Below, in pieces: positions 22,720-31,124 of a stretch of DNA of 58,505 nucleotides. This stretch comes from Candidatus Pseudoscillospira faecavium (GTDB lineage: Bacteria; Bacillota; Clostridia; Oscillospirales; Oscillospiraceae), in assembly GCA_904420565.1 (NCBI GenBank), contig CAJFVV010000058.1, positions 1 through 58,505 on the forward strand, given 5' to 3'. How positions within the stretch are numbered: the first letter of the stretch is position 1; every line of letters starts with the position of its first letter. The notes beneath the pieces are model-generated. The model saw nothing but the letters and a program-made list of their open reading frames with translations. It searched no databases and was not told the origin of the DNA. The translations under genes were made by a program, and so were the position numbers.

Positions 22720-23080
22720 CGATTCCTTTCAGTATAATTATGTTGCAAAACAACAAGAAGAAATCAAAAAAATCCGACAAAAATATCTACCCAAGGAGGA
22801 CGCCTCTTTAGAGCATCTGCGCAGCCTGGACCGAAGCGTCACCAAACCCGGCGCAATTCTCTCCATCACGGTGGGCATTCTCAGCACATTACTGCTGGGG
22901 CTCGGCATGAGCTGCACCACCGTTTGGCAGGACACGCTCTTCCTGCCCGGTATAGGCATCGGCATCCTTGGATTGCTGGGCATGGCAGCAGCCTACCCGC
23001 TGTATCGAAACATTACGCGGAAACGGCGTGAAAAACTTGCGCCCGAAATTCTCCGGCTCACCCAGGAGCTGCTGAAATAA
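22706..23080 (+). CDS. Membrane protein with single GxGMxC hairpin
   Basis: A 124-residue protein. Residues 1-50 are a charged, soluble stretch (QQEEIKKIRQKYLPKED), followed by two hydrophobic segments (about 50-72 and 79-98) joined by GLGMSCTTVWQD, then a basic helix. The hairpin resembles each of the two in the protein encoded at 19409, so this run holds three copies of one module. Ribosome site AAAGGAGG. A conserved hypothetical of gut Firmicutes as far as I can tell; function unknown. Confidence 0.75.
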   Translation: MAENNDSFQYNYVAKQQEEIKKIRQKYLPKEDASLEHLRSLDRSVTKPGAILSITVGILSTLLLGLGMSCTTVWQDTLFLPGIGIGILGLLGMAAAYPLYRNITRKRREKLAPEILRLTQELLK

Positions 23081-23141
23081 CGGTTCTGCCGCACCTGCAT
23101 CTGCCGCGTGCCAAGTGCAGGCACAGCTTTCCCATCCAAGT

Positions 23142-23182
23142 AAAAAGTGTCCGGCACCCAAGACGGGGTGCCGGACATTTTT
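23142..23182. terminator. Bidirectional terminator between convergent units
   Basis: Stem GTGTCCGGCACCC with GGGTGCCGGACA, flanked by AAAAA on the left and TTTTT on the right, so it serves the two-component run rightwards and the pyridoxal kinase gene leftwards. Confidence 0.9.
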
Positions 23183-23192
23183 GATGCTTCGA

Positions 23193-24035
23193 TTACAATT
23201 TATCCGCCGCGATGGTATACAGCAGCGGCTCAAAGTCCACACCCTCCTGGGGCGGCGTCTGCTGGGGATAAGTGCGCGCGGCACAGTCCCGCACAAACCG
23301 CGCAGCCAAGGCCGATGCCTCCACCAGGGACTTGCCCTGCAGAAGCGCTCCTGTCAGCACACTGGCAAAGACATCCCCCGTGCCGTGGTATTCTCCCGGG
23401 ATGCAGTCCGTCAGGGTAAATTCCACACAATCCCGCTCCCGGTCATAAACCGCTGCGCCGATGGTGTTTTCCCCGTCTCTGGCCCCTGTCAGCACCACAG
23501 AGCGCGCGCCGCCGCCGGACAGCCGCCGCGCAAGCTCTGCAAAGCCCGCGCGATCCGTGGGAAGGGCATAGAAATCCTCCTGCAGCAAAAAAGCCGCCTC
23601 CGTCAAATTGGGCGTAATCACATCGGCTTTCTCTGCCAGGCCGCGGGTCGCATCACACATGGCATCTGTATAAGTGACATAGCGCCTGCCATTGTCCCCC
23701 ATCACCGGATCCACCACGGCAAGGCCGCCGCGGCGCTGGAACCTCCGGATAAACTCGGCCACAATATCAATCTGCTCCACGCCGCCCAAAAAGCCGCTGT
23801 ACACTGCGTCAAAGCGCAGCCCCAGCTGCTCCCAATGATCCATGGTCTTTTTCATTTCTTCCGTCAAATCCAAAAACGTGAAGTTCGGGAATGCCGTATG
23901 GGTGGAAAGATACGCCGTCGGCAGCACCGCACACTGTACGCCCATGGCAGACAGAATCGGCAGCGCAACCGTCAGAGAGCAACGGCCATAGCCCGAAAGA
24001 TCATGAATCGCAGCAACTTTCGGCGTGGTGATCAT
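23193..24035 (-). CDS. pdxY: Pyridoxal/pyridoxine kinase
   Basis: A 280-residue cytosolic PfkB/ribokinase-superfamily enzyme that phosphorylates pyridoxal or pyridoxine to salvage vitamin B6. Motifs: AIHDLSGYGRCSL near the start, DPVMGDNGRRY for metal and phosphate, ITPNLTEAAFLL, and the anion hole with catalytic Asp in GEYHGTGDVFASVLTG. The start at 24035 has AAAGGAG; an in-frame start 16 codons upstream has none. PdxY and PdxK cannot be separated firmly by eye. Single-gene unit with its own promoter. Confidence 0.9.
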   Translation of the reverse strand: MITTPKVAAIHDLSGYGRCSLTVALPILSAMGVQCAVLPTAYLSTHTAFPNFTFLDLTEEMKKTMDHWEQLGLRFDAVYSGFLGGVEQIDIVAEFIRRFQRRGGLAVVDPVMGDNGRRYVTYTDAMCDATRGLAEKADVITPNLTEAAFLLQEDFYALPTDRAGFAELARRLSGGGARSVVLTGARDGENTIGAAVYDRERDCVEFTLTDCIPGEYHGTGDVFASVLTGALLQGKSLVEASALAARFVRDCAARTYPQQTPPQEGVDFEPLLYTIAADKL

Positions 24036-24073
24036 AACACAAAACTCCTTTGCCAAAATGAAAATTTGGATAT

Positions 24074-24102
24074 AGCATACCATAGCCCCGTGCGCCGCGC
24101 AA
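24074..24102 (-). promoter_or_regulatory. Promoter of the pyridoxal kinase gene
   Basis: Leftwards: TTGCGC (complement of 24097-24102), 17-base spacer, TATGCT (complement of 24074-24079). Confidence 0.5.
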
Positions 24103-24111
24103 GTTTTTTCC

Positions 24112-24140
24112 TTGCATCGTGCTTTGCCATGTGTTAAAAT
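24112..24140 (+). promoter_or_regulatory. Promoter of tRNA-Leu
   Basis: TTGCAT (24112-24117), 17-base spacer, TAAAAT (24135-24140). The tRNA begins 12 bases after the -10, as expected for a short leader. Confidence 0.7.
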
Positions 24141-24151
24141 GATAGAACTAC

Positions 24152-24234
24152 GCGGGCATGATGGAATTGGCAGACATGCGAGATTTAGGTTCTCGTGCGC
24201 AAGCGTCAGGGTTCAAATCCCTGTGCCCGCACCA
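24152..24234 (+). tRNA. tRNA-Leu (anticodon UAG)
   Basis: An 83-base class II tRNA with encoded CCA. Acceptor GCGGGCA pairs with TGCCCGC; the anticodon arm CGAGA/TCTCG holds loop TTTAGGT with anticodon TAG (24186-24188) and G37; a long variable arm around GCGCAAGCGT marks a leucine tRNA; the T arm is CAGGG-TTCAAAT-CCCTG. It decodes CUN leucine codons. Confidence 0.96.
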
Positions 24235-24237
24235 TGA

Positions 24238-24275
24238 AGCCGCCACAGCCAACGCTGCGGCGGCTGTTTGCTTTT
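24238..24275 (+). terminator. Terminator after tRNA-Leu
   Basis: Stem AGCCGCCACAG with CTGCGGCGGCT (24238-24248 with 24255-24265, one mismatch), then GTTTGCTTTTC. Confidence 0.75.
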
Positions 24276-24312
24276 CTGTCGCGGCATATTTACAAACAGC
24301 GAGGGATTTTTT

Positions 24313-25248
24313 ATGATTATCAGCGCCAGCCGGCGGACGGATTTGCCCGCTTATTATTCCGCCTGGTTTTTCAACCGGCTGCGGGAAGGCTATGTTTTCG
24401 TGCGTAATCCGGTTAATCCCCACCGGATTTCTCAAATCCGCCTTTCCCCTGATGTAGTGGACGGCATCGTCTTTTGGACCAAAAATCCACTGCCTATGCT
24501 GGAACATCTGGACAGACTGCGCCCGTATCCGTTTTATTTTCAATTCACACTCACGGCCTACGGCGACGATGTGGAACCCGGCGTTCCCAAAAAAGGCCGG
24601 GTGCTGATTCCCGCTTTTCAGCGGCTCGCGGATCTCATCGGTCCGGAGCGGGTGCTGTGGCGCTACGACCCGATTTTTCTCTCCCGAACCTACTCCATGG
24701 CGTATCATATCCGGCAATTCGAAGCATTGGCCAAGCGCCTGCGGGGCTATACGACCAAATGCACCATCAGTTTTCTGGATTTTTACCGCAATACTGCCAA
24801 AAACACCGCACCGCTGCAGCTGCTCCCATTTTCTCCGGCGCAGCAGCGATCTCTCGCCGCTGCATTGGCAGAAATTGCCCACAGCTGCAGCATCCGGCTG
24901 GAAAGCTGCGCAGAGCCTCTGGATCTGCATACCTGCGGGATTGAGCACGGCCGCTGCATTGATGCAGCGTTGTTTTCCTCCCTGACGGGATATCCCATTG
25001 AAGCAAAAAAAGATCCCAACCAGCGCAAAGCCTGCGGCTGCATGGAGAGCATCGACATCGGCGCATACAACACCTGCCGCGCCAGCTGCCGATACTGCTA
25101 TGCCAACCACAGCGCAAAAACCGTCTGCAAAAACGTGCAGGCCCACCGTCCGGATGCGCCGCTGCTGACAGGAACAGTCCTGTCTGACGACACCATAACC
25201 GAGCGGCCCATGACATCCTGTATCCGTTCTCAACTGCAAATTCTATAA
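24313..25248 (+). CDS. DUF1848 family protein, C-terminal radical-SAM-type cysteines
   Basis: A 311-residue protein starting MIISASRRTDLPAYY, a hallmark of DUF1848. Mid-protein blocks VRNPVNPHRISQI, VVDGIVFWTKNP and ERVLWRYDPIFLS also fit the family. Near the C terminus C255, C259 and C262 form CxxxCxxC within CRASCRYCYANHS, the spacing that binds the 4Fe-4S cluster in radical-SAM enzymes; several other Cys lie nearby (CGIEHGRC, CGCME). A radical-SAM chemistry is therefore likely, but the substrate is unknown and the motif is at the end rather than the usual start. Start supported by GAGGGA. It follows the tRNA terminator. Confidence 0.85.
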   Translation: MIISASRRTDLPAYYSAWFFNRLREGYVFVRNPVNPHRISQIRLSPDVVDGIVFWTKNPLPMLEHLDRLRPYPFYFQFTLTAYGDDVEPGVPKKGRVLIPAFQRLADLIGPERVLWRYDPIFLSRTYSMAYHIRQFEALAKRLRGYTTKCTISFLDFYRNTAKNTAPLQLLPFSPAQQRSLAAALAEIAHSCSIRLESCAEPLDLHTCGIEHGRCIDAALFSSLTGYPIEAKKDPNQRKACGCMESIDIGAYNTCRASCRYCYANHSAKTVCKNVQAHRPDAPLLTGTVLSDDTITERPMTSCIRSQLQIL

Positions 25249-25350
25249 CTCCGCAGCATCTTCTGTTGCATATAGCACATTCTTTTTCTGCAAACTATGA
25301 GATAGTGGAAGCAAGCAAAGCAATTGATTTTTTGAATTGGAGGGATTTTT

Positions 25351-26277
25351 ATGGCAGAACATTACGATGTGATCGTTGTCGGCGGCGGGCCGGGCGGATA
25401 CACGGCGGCCCTTTACTGTGTGCGGGCCGGGCTGTCGACCCTGGTGCTGGAACGCATGACCCCCGGCGGGCAGATGGCCACCACCAACTGGATTGAAAAC
25501 TACCCCGGCTTTGAACCGGGAATCGACGGCTACGAGTTGTCGGAAAAAATGAAGGCCGGCGCAGAGCGCTTCGGCGCCAAAACGATCTTCGGCGAGGTGG
25601 AGCGGCTGGATCTTGCCGCCGCGCCCAAGCGCATTCAAACCACCAGCGGCGAATTTTTGTCTGACAATGTCATTCTGGCCATGGGCGCCAATCCCCGGCC
25701 TTTGGGGCTGGCCGCCGAGGAGCGGCTGCGGGGCCGCGGCGTCTCCTACTGCGCCACCTGCGACGGGATGTTTTACCGCGGCAAAACCGTTGTAGTGGCC
25801 GGCGGCGGCAACAGCGCCGCGGAAGATGCCCTCACCCTTTCCAAGCTGTGCCAAAAGGTATACATCGTCCACCGCCGGGATACGCTGCGCGCCACCCAGA
25901 GTTACCTGAAGCCCCTCGCGCAGGCGGAAAATATCGAAATTCTCTACAACCGTCAAATTGTCGACATTCTGGGCGACAACCAGGTCAGCGGCGTAACGCT
26001 GCGGGACACCCAGAGCGGCGATACTGCCGATCTCGCCTGTGACGGCGTATTTGTCGCCATCGGCCGTCTGCCCAATACCGCCCTGGTAGAGGGCCAGATT
26101 GACCTGGATGAAACCGGTTACATCCGTGCCGGTGAGGATACCTGCACCAACCTGCCGGGCGTGTTTGCCGTGGGGGATCTGCGCACAAAACCGCTGCGCC
26201 AGGTGATCACTGCCGCGGCCGACGGCGCCGTGGCCTCCAAATTTGCAGAAGAACACAGCGCCGCCCTGGAACGCTGA
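25351..26277 (+). CDS. trxB: Thioredoxin reductase
   Basis: A 308-residue FAD enzyme that moves electrons from NADPH to thioredoxin through a redox disulfide. The N-terminal FAD fold is VIVVGGGPGGYTAA, the active-site CATC lies at 134-137, the NAD(P)-binding fold is VVVAGGGNSAAEDAL with HRRDTLRA downstream (basic residues typical of NADPH use), and the C-terminal FAD motif is GVFAVGDLRTKPLRQ. Length and order are normal. Single gene with ribosome site GGAGGG. No thioredoxin gene lies in the window. Confidence 0.93.
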   Translation: MAEHYDVIVVGGGPGGYTAALYCVRAGLSTLVLERMTPGGQMATTNWIENYPGFEPGIDGYELSEKMKAGAERFGAKTIFGEVERLDLAAAPKRIQTTSGEFLSDNVILAMGANPRPLGLAAEERLRGRGVSYCATCDGMFYRGKTVVVAGGGNSAAEDALTLSKLCQKVYIVHRRDTLRATQSYLKPLAQAENIEILYNRQIVDILGDNQVSGVTLRDTQSGDTADLACDGVFVAIGRLPNTALVEGQIDLDETGYIRAGEDTCTNLPGVFAVGDLRTKPLRQVITAAADGAVASKFAEEHSAALER

Positions 26278-26310
26278 AAAAGCGGCGGCCCCGAAGGGCT
26301 GCCGCCGAAA
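26276..26310 (-). terminator. Terminator of the tandem acetyltransferase gene
   Basis: Stem GCGGCGGCC with its near-complement GGCTGCCGCC around CCGAAGGG. Leftwards it is followed by a run of five U. It may also slow rightward transcription from trxB. Confidence 0.75.
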
Positions 26311-26321
26311 AACACCCATAT

Positions 26322-27308
26322 TTAACGCAGTTCCAGCACCATATCATACCAGGTTTCCCCGCCCCAGACAGATTGGGAAATGCCTTTGCACACATAGCCA
26401 AAAGAGGCATAGTAGGGCGCCAGAAAACCGTGGCAGGTCAGCACACAGCGATGCAGTCCCGCCCGGCGCGCCTGGGCAATCCGCCGACGCATCAGCATTG
26501 AGGCCAGGCCCCGGCCGCGCAGATCCGTGCAAGTATTCAAGCCCAGCACCACAAGATTTTTTCCGGCCGGGTCATGCTGCACCGCTTCGGTAAACATTGC
26601 GTCGGTCAGCTCTGCCTGTTCAGCATAGATGTCGCTGAGAAAAGCGCAGATGCGCCCGGTATCCGGGCGGAAAAGCAGCAGGAAATGCTCCGGCCACAGG
26701 GCAAGCCGCCGCTCGAAATTTTTTCGCAGGCAGCGCTCCTGCGGCGGAAAGCACAGCTCTTCCAGCTGCCACAACTCTTCCAAGTCGGTCTGTCTGGCTG
26801 CGCGGAATGCAAGAGGCAGACCCAGGTATTTTACCCGGCGCATTCCTTCATACGCGCCCTCGGTAAAGGTACTCAGCGCAAAATAGCCCAGCGCCTCATA
26901 ATAAGCCGCCAGGGCTTCATTATCCACCGCAGAATCCAGACGGATGCCGCGCTTTTTCCGCTTTCTGCCCAGGTGTTCTGCAAAGCGGAGCATTTCCACT
27001 CCTGCACCGGAGCATCCAGGCAGTGTCGCCAAATGGTGCACATAAAAATAAGCCGGATCATCGTCCCAGCGGCCGTCCTTTTCAAACAGCGCCATCTCGG
27101 CAATGACCTGTCCCCGCTGTTTCATCAAATAGAAATCGCCGCGATCCGCACCTTCTTCAAAATAGCTGCGCGGATAGCAGGTCAGATAGTCCGTTGCATT
27201 CCACTGAAACAAGCCTTTTTGATCCATCCAGTCCATACGCGCACGTATGATCTCTAAAATGGCATCCACATCCGCCGCAGAGGCGGCAACAATTTCTGTG
27301 TTTTCCAT
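26322..27308 (-). CDS. Protein with two tandem GNAT acetyltransferase domains
   Basis: A 328-residue cytosolic protein joining two GNAT folds. Domain 1 (about 1-160) has AYFYVHHLATLPGCSGAGVEM in the acetyl-CoA position and NEALAAYYEALGY near its end. Domain 2 (about 165-328) has LNTCTDLRGRGLASMLMRR, a good acetyl-CoA P-loop, and LTCHGFLAPYYASFGYV. The first loop is less canonical (CSGAGVEM rather than Q/RxxGxG/A), so the N-terminal domain may be the weaker catalyst. Substrate unknown: amine, amino sugar or drug are all possible. Single-gene unit. Confidence 0.85.
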   Translation of the reverse strand: MENTEIVAASAADVDAILEIIRARMDWMDQKGLFQWNATDYLTCYPRSYFEEGADRGDFYLMKQRGQVIAEMALFEKDGRWDDDPAYFYVHHLATLPGCSGAGVEMLRFAEHLGRKRKKRGIRLDSAVDNEALAAYYEALGYFALSTFTEGAYEGMRRVKYLGLPLAFRAARQTDLEELWQLEELCFPPQERCLRKNFERRLALWPEHFLLLFRPDTGRICAFLSDIYAEQAELTDAMFTEAVQHDPAGKNLVVLGLNTCTDLRGRGLASMLMRRRIAQARRAGLHRCVLTCHGFLAPYYASFGYVCKGISQSVWGGETWYDMVLELR

Positions 27309-27412
27309 TGTTCGCCCCCTTCCAACCGCTTTATTTTACTATAGGATGCCACAAAATGCAAAAGGTTTCCCCGGGAGCAGCATTTTCTACTTCGACAAAG
27401 GAGTTGAGTTTT

Positions 27413-27670
27413 ATGAAATTCAGCCATACCCCCACCCGGATTTACAGCATTGCGGAAAACGGCGCACTGCAGGCTGAAATTACTTTCCCCATGGTATCCA
27501 AAGGTGTATACTGCATCAACCACACCTTTGTGGACGATTCTCTGCGCGGGCAGGGCATTGCATCGGCCCTGGTGCAGGCCGCTGTGGAGCAGATTCACGA
27601 AATGGGCGGGCAAGTGACCGCCACCTGTTCTTATGCCAGGGACTGGCTGCAGCGCCATCCGGAAGCATAA
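27413..27670 (+). CDS. Small GNAT-fold protein, YjdJ type
   Basis: An 85-residue compact acetyltransferase-fold protein of the PF14542 type. INHTFVDDSLRGQGIASALVQAA carries the acetyl-CoA loop, and ATCSYARDWLQRHPEA closes the domain as in this family, where a Cys near here can be acetylated. Start at 27413 has AAAGGAG 8 bases upstream; an in-frame start 35 codons earlier lies in the divergent gene's leader and has no ribosome site. Function in the family is poorly known. Confidence 0.85.
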   Translation: MKFSHTPTRIYSIAENGALQAEITFPMVSKGVYCINHTFVDDSLRGQGIASALVQAAVEQIHEMGGQVTATCSYARDWLQRHPEA

Positions 27671-27683
27671 AGCTGCAAAAAGC

Positions 27684-27724
27684 AAACAGCGCCCCGCCCA
27701 TCAAGGGCGGGGCGCTGTTTTACG
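27684..27724. terminator. Bidirectional terminator
   Basis: A perfect 16-bp stem, AAACAGCGCCCCGCCC with its complement (27684-27699 with 27705-27720), followed by TTTT rightwards and UUUG-C-UUUUU leftwards. It separates convergent genes. Confidence 0.9.
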
Positions 27725-27727
27725 AAT

Positions 27728-28171
27728 TCACCAGCCGGTTTCTATAATTTCCCATTTGCCATCGGCGTCGCTGCGCGCAAGCATATAGCCAAATCCACGG
27801 TAAACTGCATTGGGATTCAGGCCGCCGCTGGTGCGCTCTCCGGTCTTAAAATCTGCAAAAAGGGCGATAATATTTCCTTCAGCTGCATCGGCATCACCGT
27901 CTTCCGTGCGGGCAAGGTAATCATCAACCGCCTGATCAGACAGAGCCTCATCATAGCGAAGCTGCAAAAGCTCTCCTCCGGTAAAACGCACCCGAAAATC
28001 TCTTTTGACACAATGCACAGCACCGCGCAGCTCTTCCTCGCTGAATTGAACGGAGGGGCCAAGCTCCACATTGGCGCCGGAAGCCCTGCCCAACGCCAGG
28101 CAGATGCCCACAATACAAAAGAGGATCAATCCCCAAATCAACATGGGGATAGGCCGCGTCATGGATTTCAT
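27728..28171 (-). CDS. Membrane-anchored protein with small outer domain
   Basis: A 147-residue protein with one N-terminal hydrophobic segment (PMLIWGLILFCIVGICLAL) and an outer domain. The domain starts FSEEELRGAVHCVKRDF, contains LLQLRYDEALSDQAVDDY and ends GKWEIIETGW, which recalls the DUF4829 or similar NTF2-like domains in clostridial surface proteins; I am not sure of the exact family. Start at 28171 has GAAGGAG; an in-frame TTG two codons earlier is too close to it. It lies just downstream of the van cluster (53 bases) in the same direction and could be read through from it, but has no known van role. Confidence 0.7.
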   Translation of the reverse strand: MKSMTRPIPMLIWGLILFCIVGICLALGRASGANVELGPSVQFSEEELRGAVHCVKRDFRVRFTGGELLQLRYDEALSDQAVDDYLARTEDGDADAAEGNIIALFADFKTGERTSGGLNPNAVYRGFGYMLARSDADGKWEIIETGW

Positions 28172-28223
28172 TGGCAATCACTCCTTCAGATGTAGTTTGA
28201 TTCTGCCCGGCATCAAATTTGCA

Positions 28224-30311
28224 TCAGCGGCGCCGCACCACCGGCAGGCGCTGTCCCAGCCGCGAGAGCAGCTCATTGCTGATGGTGCCGCATTGCCGGG
28301 CCACAGTTTCCGCCCGAATACAGGCATTTCCATCCCGGCCAATCACGGTGATCACATCGCCCTGCCGCACGTTCGGCACATCGGTCACATCCAGCAGCAT
28401 CTGATCCATGCACAGCCGCCCCACCGCCGGCACATAAACACCGTGCAGCAGCACTTTTCCGCCCTTTTCCGGCCAGTCACGGGGCAGGCCGTCAGCATAG
28501 CCGATGGTTGCTACCGCCAATTTGGTGCGGCGCCTTGCAACAAAAGCCAGGCCATAGCCAGCCCGCTCGCCGGTTTCAAGAATGCGCACCGAGGCAATTC
28601 TTGCACGCAGCGAAAGCACAGGCTGCAAGTCCACATCCCGGCGCACCGGCGCATCGTCGCTGTATACGCCGTACAAAGCGATGCCCATGCGGCCGTAATC
28701 GCAGGGCTGCGGCGGCAGATTGAGCGCGCCATAACTGGCCTGCAGATGAATTTTTCCTGCACTGCAGCCTGGAATGCGCTCCACAGCTTCCACAGTGTGG
28801 TAAAACCGCTCGGCCTGCTGTGCCGTATAGCGCACATCTTCCTCTGTCAGGCTGTCGCTGACGCAAAGATGGGAAAATATGCCGTCCACTTTCAAATATT
28901 TGCTGCGATAGATGCCGCGCAGCGCTGCAAGGTCGTGATCGGGCACGCCCAGGCGGTGCATCCCTGTGTCCACTGCAATATGTATATGCAGCGGCACGCG
29001 CATTTTTTCCAGCGACCGTGCATGCTCCGCATCCACAACTGTCTGCGTCAGGCGCCAAAAGCGCAGCGCCCGCGCCTGAGAGGGATGCGTATAGCCTAAT
29101 ATAAGTATTATACCATGGATACCTGCTTTGCGCAATTCCACAGCTTCAGAAAGTGTCGCTACAGCAAAGGCGTTTATACCGGCCTTTTGCAGCGTTTTGG
29201 CGCAGAGGACTCCGCCATGCCCGTATGCCTCTGCCTTCACCACCGCCATCAGCCGGCAGCTCTGCCCGAGGCATTCTTGCAGTGCTGCAGCATTGCGGCG
29301 CAGTGCAGCGAGGTCAATTTCCCGCCAGGCCCGCCCGGTGGGCGCGCACTTCTGCGGCAGAGGAACGGCCGCCAAAAGCAGCGCCATAAGAAAACTCATC
29401 ATTAAAACGGCCAGGAAGTGCACCGGCGCACACTCCACCAGAAGTGCTTCCAGGCCCAGCACCCCCGCGCCGCCGCGGATCAGTACAATGCACCAGGGAT
29501 GCACCAGGTACACCAGCAGAGAAATATGCCGCAATGCCGGGCGCTGACCGCGGTTGAAATCCAACAGCAGTGAAAACAAAAACAGCATCGCCAAAGGCAG
29601 CAGAAGATACATACTGTCATGCTTCTGCCAATCGAGGCTGTGAAGCGTCCATGCCTCTGCCGCCATGGCCAGAAGCGCTGCTGCAAAGCAAACAGCAGAG
29701 GGCACACGCTTCATCTGAAAGCCGAAACTTCCCAAAAGCAGAAACAGCGGCGCATAAAACAGCCCGTTTCTGGTGTATTCCGTCAGGGCAAAGATCACAT
29801 GGTCATAAAACGCCCCCAAAAGCGGCAGCTGCTGCGTAAAACCCCAGTAGTTGTCGCCCAAAAGGCCCAGAACATACAGGGCCAGCGCCGCCGCCAATGC
29901 CGCGCCTGCGCCCAGACGGCGCAGCAGGCAAACCACGCCGATGCCAACGATTGCCGCAGGAAAATACCACAGGTGATACAGCGTTCCGTCAATCAGAAGC
30001 CGCCGAAGCCACTCTGCCCAGTCCCATCCGATGATGGAAAAACTCAGCGGCAAATAAAGGGCCGTGGCCAGCAAATCGTAAAGGAGCAGCTTTTTTGCCG
30101 TCTGTCCTGCTTTCCGCCAGCCGCCGGCCGCCAGAAAATAGCCGGTAACCATCAGGAAAAAGGGCACCGCCAAACGCGCCAGCACCCTTGTCAGCAGGAA
30201 ATCCGCCCCTGCATCTACGGTCGCCAGGGGCGAGGTGTGATTGGCCACCACCAAAACCGCCGCCGCAATGCGAAACCAGTCCAGGGCCGCCCAATTCTCT
30301 CTCTGTATCAT
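28224..30311 (-). CDS. vanT: VanT-type membrane serine racemase
   Basis: A 695-residue fusion. The N-terminal 330 residues form an acyltransferase-3-like membrane domain with about ten hydrophobic segments (ALDWFRIAAAVLVVANH at the start). The C-terminal part is an alanine-racemase fold: MAVVKAEAYGHG carries the PLP lysine and AGYGLAFVARR the catalytic Tyr. This two-part layout is diagnostic of VanT, which makes D-Ser in D-Ala-D-Ser (VanC/E/G) resistance. The start at 30311 lies 4 bases after the vanXY stop, with GGGAGTG upstream; a longer reading frame overlaps vanXY and is rejected. Last gene of the resistance cluster. Confidence 0.92.
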   Translation of the reverse strand: MIQRENWAALDWFRIAAAVLVVANHTSPLATVDAGADFLLTRVLARLAVPFFLMVTGYFLAAGGWRKAGQTAKKLLLYDLLATALYLPLSFSIIGWDWAEWLRRLLIDGTLYHLWYFPAAIVGIGVVCLLRRLGAGAALAAALALYVLGLLGDNYWGFTQQLPLLGAFYDHVIFALTEYTRNGLFYAPLFLLLGSFGFQMKRVPSAVCFAAALLAMAAEAWTLHSLDWQKHDSMYLLLPLAMLFLFSLLLDFNRGQRPALRHISLLVYLVHPWCIVLIRGGAGVLGLEALLVECAPVHFLAVLMMSFLMALLLAAVPLPQKCAPTGRAWREIDLAALRRNAAALQECLGQSCRLMAVVKAEAYGHGGVLCAKTLQKAGINAFAVATLSEAVELRKAGIHGIILILGYTHPSQARALRFWRLTQTVVDAEHARSLEKMRVPLHIHIAVDTGMHRLGVPDHDLAALRGIYRSKYLKVDGIFSHLCVSDSLTEEDVRYTAQQAERFYHTVEAVERIPGCSAGKIHLQASYGALNLPPQPCDYGRMGIALYGVYSDDAPVRRDVDLQPVLSLRARIASVRILETGERAGYGLAFVARRRTKLAVATIGYADGLPRDWPEKGGKVLLHGVYVPAVGRLCMDQMLLDVTDVPNVRQGDVITVIGRDGNACIRAETVARQCGTISNELLSRLGQRLPVVRRR

Positions 30312-30315
30312 CGTT

Positions 30316-31050
30316 TCACTCCCAAAGGGTGAGGATAAAACCTCCCGCGTTGTCCCCGGAAATCTGCCAGCAGCTTTTGGGCGGGCAGATTTCCATTGCT
30401 GCTCCTGTCCAGGGGATGTAGCGCACACGGGCGCATTTTCCGTTCGCCAGGCGGCAAAACTGTTCTCCGTTCCGCTGCAGGAAGGACGCATATTCCTCCA
30501 GGCACAGGCCGTTTTTCTCTATCAGCACCGCATGGGGCGCGCCCACATAGCGAAAATGCCAGGGTTCTGCCGCAATGCCTGTCAGGGGCCGCTTTTCTGC
30601 GCGATAGCGCTCGATAAAGCCGTAATCCGCCGCACTGCGGCGAAAGGCCCCGCACACACCGTCACAGGGAAAATCCGGGCGGATAAAATCGATTTCCGCC
30701 GCGGCTTTCGCCAGATCAATCGCCAGGCCGCTCTCATGCTCGCTGCAGCCGGGCCGGGCCACATAGCTTTCGGTAAAGGCCCTGCCGTGCTCCGCCAGGC
30801 TGTCGTTCCAGATTTCCATCTGCTCGGCATGGCTGCGCCACCCAGAAACCGGTACAATCAGTCCCGTGCCGCCGCAGGCCCGGACACACGCCTGCAAAAG
30901 CGAAGCTGCGCGCGCTTCCAGCGGAATGCGCTTCTCTTTCCAGTATAGTGTCTGCAAAGCCACGGCACAGGGCTGCAGGGGGTGCGCCCGGTTGATTAAA
31001 ATCAGCGGCCCCCGGTGCAAATCTGTTTCGCTCAGCAATATTGTTTTCAT
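30316..31050 (-). CDS. vanXY: VanXY/VanY-type D,D-peptidase
   Basis: A 244-residue zinc peptidase of the M15 family. Metal and active-site blocks are SGWRSHAEQMEIW, CSEHESGLAIDLAK (His and Asp zinc ligands in SxHxxGxAxD) and EPWHFRYVG (Glu base and third zinc ligand His). No signal peptide is seen, so it is cytosolic, as for VanXY enzymes that cut D-Ala-D-Ala dipeptides and D-Ala-ended pentapeptides to clear vancomycin's target. Start at 31050 has GGGAGGT; position between vanG and vanT matches vanG/vanC operons. Whether it has both dipeptidase and carboxypeptidase action cannot be read here. Confidence 0.87.
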   Translation of the reverse strand: MKTILLSETDLHRGPLILINRAHPLQPCAVALQTLYWKEKRIPLEARAASLLQACVRACGGTGLIVPVSGWRSHAEQMEIWNDSLAEHGRAFTESYVARPGCSEHESGLAIDLAKAAAEIDFIRPDFPCDGVCGAFRRSAADYGFIERYRAEKRPLTGIAAEPWHFRYVGAPHAVLIEKNGLCLEEYASFLQRNGEQFCRLANGKCARVRYIPWTGAAMEICPPKSCWQISGDNAGGFILTLWE

Positions 31051-31124
31051 CTCAGCCAACCTCCCTTTGCATGTAAAAGCCACCGTTCGGCACCGCTGCC
31101 CACAGGCAGCACGGAGCGGAATTT

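Noticed and set aside
24152..24234. tRNA-Leu as an integration site for a mobile element
   Set aside because: No integrase and no second copy of the tRNA 3' end were found in the window.
24195..24407. A 70-codon frame starting inside tRNA-Leu
   Set aside because: It begins in a certain tRNA gene and overlaps the DUF1848 start.
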